Assembly (NCBI GenBank): GCA_016222925.1
Contig: JACRQB010000193.1
Span: 1 to 8,538 of the forward strand
Direction of reading: 5' to 3'
Source of the DNA: Nitrospirota bacterium
Lineage (GTDB): Bacteria; Nitrospirota; Nitrospiria; Nitrospirales; Nitrospiraceae
Length of the DNA stretch: 8,538 bases
In this document: piece by piece, positions 6,376-8,538 of the stretch
How positions within the stretch are numbered: position 1 is the stretch's first letter
Layout: every line of letters starts with the position of its first letter
The notes under the pieces: generated by a model
The model's database searches: none
Told to the model about the DNA's origin: nothing
The model's input: the letters and a program-made list of their open reading frames with translations, nothing else
Made by a program: the position numbers and the translations under genes

Positions 6376-6981
6376 TCACAAATAGCGGTGTGACAACACC
6401 TTGCCGCTGTCGTCCAATTCGTAGAGGAGCGGTACGCCGGTCGGAATGTTGAGTTCCAAGACCTCTTCCTTCGACAATTGGTCCAACTCCATCACCAGCG
6501 CACGAAGACTGTTGCCATGCGCCGCAATGATGATGGTTTCCCCCTTCACTAAACAGGGCTTGATCATTTTCTCATAATAGGGCAAGGCGCGTTCGGCCGT
6601 ATCCTTGAGGCTTTCTCCGCCAGGCGGTTTCACATCATAGCTTCGCCGCCAGATTTTCACTTGCGCGTCCCCGTACTTCTTGGCAGTTTCGGCCTTATTC
6701 AGCCCTTGAAGGTCTCCGTACATCCGCTCGTTTAATGCCTTGTCCTTCTCGATCGGGATGGTCGTTTGGCCAATGGCCTCCAAGACAAGTCTCAAGGTCT
6801 CATTTGCGCGAGTGAGCACCGAGGTGAACGCCCGGTCAAAGGTAAACCCACGGAGCTTTTCACCGGCTTGTTTGGCCTCCTCGATCCCTTTTGGAGAGAG
6901 CGGAACATCCACCCAACCGGTGAAACGGTTTTCCAAGTTCCATTGTGACTCCCCATGCCGAAGCAAGACTAATCGAGCCAT
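6376..6981 (-). CDS. gpmA: 2,3-bisphosphoglycerate-dependent phosphoglycerate mutase
   Basis: Interconverts 3-phosphoglycerate and 2-phosphoglycerate in cytoplasmic glycolysis and gluconeogenesis through a phosphohistidine. The 201-residue product shows the histidine-phosphatase signature LVLLRHGESQWN with the phosphorylated His9, Arg8, the substrate loop ENRFTGWVDVPLS, a conserved Arg58, the acid-base Glu85 in LNERMYGDLQGLNK, PPGGESL and the second catalytic His155 in IIAAHGNSLRA. All key residues are present. It is shorter than the roughly 250-residue E. coli enzyme, within the compact dPGM group. Met87 stands where E. coli has His in ERHYG, a variant I believe is common in compact forms. 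AAAGGAT lies 6-8 nt before the ATG at 6981. The DUF2628 gene is 68 bp upstream on the same strand, so cotranscription is possible; no clear promoter was seen in the gap. Confidence 0.95.
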   Translation of the reverse strand: MARLVLLRHGESQWNLENRFTGWVDVPLSPKGIEEAKQAGEKLRGFTFDRAFTSVLTRANETLRLVLEAIGQTTIPIEKDKALNERMYGDLQGLNKAETAKKYGDAQVKIWRRSYDVKPPGGESLKDTAERALPYYEKMIKPCLVKGETIIIAAHGNSLRALVMELDQLSKEEVLELNIPTGVPLLYELDDSGKVLSHRYL

Positions 6982-7049
6982 CGCAGATCCTTTATTATCA
7001 ACCTGAACATCTCATCAGGGGCCAAAGCATACTGAATTGTCGCGCCAAG

Positions 7050-7511
7050 TCAAGCCTGTGACTGCAAGACCGCTTGCCTGGCCGGTCGACCGGGTGATTG
7101 CTCCACATCGGGTGGGCCTTCTTGCACCATCTTCGTCAACGTCGCGAGGAAGATGATGTAGAAAAACACACCGACCCAGATGACATAGGGCTGCACCCCG
7201 CCTGATTCCTTCAGTGCGGTTTCTTGCGCGGCCACATTCATCCGGCCGGCTTTTTTGATTTCACCGATGTGCTCCCGGCAATGCCAAAAATACAGATAGT
7301 TCGCAGTCGCTCCCGCCATGACGCTCCACACGATGCCGGCGGAAAAATCTCCTGTGAGATACGTCGAGACCATCGGGCCGACCGCATACACAAACGCGTG
7401 CAGATACATCTTACGGTACAAAAACCACAGGAAGGAGATATAGAGAAAGGCCGGCCAATTCCACGAAAGCGCGAACTTTGGCTGGCCGTTCGACGAAAAT
7501 TTCTTAAACAC
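7050..7511 (-). CDS. DUF2628-family membrane protein (5' end probably damaged)
   Basis: From the only in-frame start, a GTG at 7511, the product is 153 residues. The DUF2628 hallmark is clear: KFALSWNWPAFLY then FLWFLYRKMYLHAFVY, the Trp/Phe-rich helix ending in YRKMY. Hydrophobic segments lie at about 19-32, 36-53, 57-75 and 107-127, followed by a polar tail. The family is uncharacterised; members are inner-membrane proteins, often with an N-terminal zinc ribbon. The family-like sequence NWRQFLGPNADHYLTV continues in frame upstream of the GTG up to about 7556, yet no start codon and no ribosome site lies there before a TGA at 7575-7577. The GTG is therefore probably not the ancestral start, and the gene may be truncated or frameshifted. 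It lies upstream of gpmA and is divergent from argD. Confidence 0.8.
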   Translation of the reverse strand: MFKKFSSNGQPKFALSWNWPAFLYISFLWFLYRKMYLHAFVYAVGPMVSTYLTGDFSAGIVWSVMAGATANYLYFWHCREHIGEIKKAGRMNVAAQETALKESGGVQPYVIWVGVFFYIIFLATLTKMVQEGPPDVEQSPGRPARQAVLQSQA

Positions 7512-7621
7512 GGTCAGGTAGTGGTCGGCGTTGGGACCGAGGAATTGGCGCCAGTTGACTGCACTGACTGCACATCATCATGGCGACGCAGCTTACCACA
7601 CTCCGAACAGGAGGATACCAC
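7512..7621 (-). pseudogene. Remnant N-terminus of the DUF2628 gene with split zinc-ribbon motifs
   Basis: On the minus strand three frames each hold a fitting piece. A GTG at 7621 opens MVSSCSECGKLRRHDD, containing a CxxCG knuckle (codons 7598-7609). One base on, the next frame gives MMMCSQCSQ with a second CxxC (codons 7561-7572). One more base on, the frame gives NWRQFLGPNADHYLTV, which runs into the DUF2628 protein. Two +1 shifts would join them into a C-x2-C-x9-C-x2-C ribbon plus the DUF2628 lead-in, the order expected for zinc-ribbon DUF2628 proteins. None of the pieces has a strong ribosome site. Chance Cys pairs cannot be excluded. Confidence 0.4.
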
Positions 7622-7753
7622 CTATCGCGTAATAGCTGATATTGGAGATATTGCGCATGCGACTTCTGACGGTAATTTCACGATGCTCCGCTTATTGCTC
7701 TTCCCATTGCCCCTGTGCTAGCTTTTTCTTCTTTCTTAAGGGGATACGCCGTC
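7622..7753 (+). promoter_or_regulatory. Leader region of argD
   Basis: A divergent gap between the DUF2628 remnant and argD. TTGCTC (7695-7700) with CTAGCT (7718-7723) at 17 bp is a weak promoter match followed by a pyrimidine-rich stretch (7722-7736). AAGGGG (7738-7743), 10 nt before the ATG, is the ribosome site. A short direct repeat, GATATTG, occurs twice near 7637-7652. No ARG-box-like operator was recognised. Confidence 0.25.
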
Positions 7754-8538
7754 ATGCCGACCGAAGAGCTGAAAGATGATGCCGCCAAATATCTGATGCA
7801 GACCTATACGCGCCAGCCGGTTTCGATTGTACGGGGGCGAGGCGCAAAGGTCTACGATCTGGAGGGGCGAGAGTACCTCGATTTCGTCGGTGGGATTGCC
7901 GTCAATGTATTGGGGCATGGTCATCCTGACCTGGTTCAAGCCATCCAACGCCAGGCAGCCCAACTGATCCATACGTCCAACCTATATTACACCGAACCTC
8001 AAGTGAAACTGGCGCGCCTGCTGGTGGACCATTCGTTCGCCGACCGCGTGTTTTTCTGCAACAGCGGAGCCGAAGCCAATGAAGCGGCGATTAAGCTTGC
8101 GCGACGGTACGGGCATGAGCGGCATGGGCCCGACCGCTATGAAGTCATCACGATGAAGAATTCGTTCCATGGCCGCACGCTGGGCATGCTCACGGCCACG
8201 GGACAGGAGAAGGTTCAGAAGGGTTTCGAACCGCTGATGCCCGGGTTTGCCTATGCCCCGTTCAATGATTTCGGCGCGATCGAGTCCATGGTCAATGAGA
8301 AGACCGCGGCGATCATGCTGGAACCGATTCAAGCGGAAGGCGGCGTGTATGTGGCCGACCGGGATTATCTGAAGAGCCTGCGCGAACTCTGTACACAGCA
8401 AGACATCTTGCTCATTTTTGATGAAATTCAAACGGGCATGGGTCGAACCGGCACCTTCTTTGCCCATGAGCAACTCGGTGTGAAACCCGATATCATGACC
8501 CTTGCAAAGGGTCTCGCCGGAGGAGTGCCGATCGGCGC
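7754..8538 (+). CDS. argD: Acetylornithine aminotransferase (3' partial)
   Basis: Transfers an amino group from glutamate to N-acetylglutamate semialdehyde, giving N2-acetylornithine in arginine synthesis; a cytoplasmic, PLP-dependent class III aminotransferase. The first 261 codons are visible and the frame is open at the right edge, against a usual length near 400. Motifs in order: YLDFVGGIAVNVLGHGHP (about 41-58), the PLP-phosphate loop FCNSGAEANEAAIKLAR (101-117), FHGRT (138-142), MLEPIQAEGG (188-197), IFDEIQTGMGRTG with Asp223 that binds the pyridine nitrogen, and the Schiff-base Lys252 in TLAKGLAGG. The ATG at 7754 follows AAGGGG by 10 nt and fits the usual N-terminus. The paralogues ornithine and 4-aminobutyrate aminotransferase share the fold, but this N-terminal motif set best fits ArgD. 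The neighbour to the right, not visible, is often argF. Confidence 0.93.
   Translation, partial: MPTEELKDDAAKYLMQTYTRQPVSIVRGRGAKVYDLEGREYLDFVGGIAVNVLGHGHPDLVQAIQRQAAQLIHTSNLYYTEPQVKLARLLVDHSFADRVFFCNSGAEANEAAIKLARRYGHERHGPDRYEVITMKNSFHGRTLGMLTATGQEKVQKGFEPLMPGFAYAPFNDFGAIESMVNEKTAAIMLEPIQAEGGVYVADRDYLKSLRELCTQQDILLIFDEIQTGMGRTGTFFAHEQLGVKPDIMTLAKGLAGGVPIG

Noticed and set aside
7224..7721. Plus-strand frame of 165 codons opposite the DUF2628 gene
   Set aside because: Antisense to the DUF2628 family hallmark; no ribosome site and no protein-like hydrophobic pattern.
7982..8473. Minus-strand frame of 163 codons inside argD
   Set aside because: Pure shadow of argD, whose catalytic motifs are intact in the plus frame.
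1..8538. CRISPR array, tRNA, rRNA, transposon ends, phage or toxin-antitoxin genes
   Set aside because: No regularly spaced repeats, no cloverleaf-like sequence with a T-loop, and no transposase, integrase or toxin motifs were seen in any frame.

Overview
The window looks like an ordinary stretch of bacterial chromosome with moderately high GC, long intergenic gaps and single genes or very short operons. The style of the housekeeping genes (ArgD, a short GpmA) and the many lineage-specific small membrane and coiled-coil proteins suggest a Nitrospira-like member of the Nitrospirota. This is an inference from protein style, because no rRNA or other decisive marker is present. No tRNA, rRNA, CRISPR array, insertion sequence, phage gene or recognisable defence locus was seen.

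Layout: (1) 3-788 (+), the 3' part of a nucleoside phosphorylase/nucleosidase family gene of the HpnG/MTAN type, cut by the left edge. (2) 789-992, a convergent gap holding a perfect 14-bp palindrome. (3) 993-2276 (-), two membrane-protein reading frames in the same frame, separated by one TGA; they may be one gene split by a nonsense codon. (4) 2277-4265, about 2 kb poor in genes. It holds a broken coiled-coil gene (2772-3064), a convincing 80-residue membrane protein (3089-3331), a doubtful ORF (3493-3981) and small repeats and dyads. (5) 4266-5678 (+), a secreted OmpA-family protein with a long coiled coil, followed by a 14-bp terminator-like hairpin. (6) 5884-6366 (+), an unrecognised helical protein, converging with gpmA (6376-6981, -). 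(7) 7050-7511 (-), a DUF2628 membrane protein whose 5' end appears damaged, upstream of gpmA on the same strand. (8) 7754 to the right edge (+), argD, cut by the window end.

The recognised genes serve unrelated jobs: nucleoside or hopanoid side-chain chemistry, envelope anchoring, glycolysis/gluconeogenesis and arginine synthesis. The neighbourhood does not read as one system. The most notable signal is a cluster of interrupted genes: one in-frame TGA and two genes whose conserved-looking sequence passes through all three frames by successive +1 shifts. This could be real gene decay or single-base sequence errors. I found no convincing new biological system.
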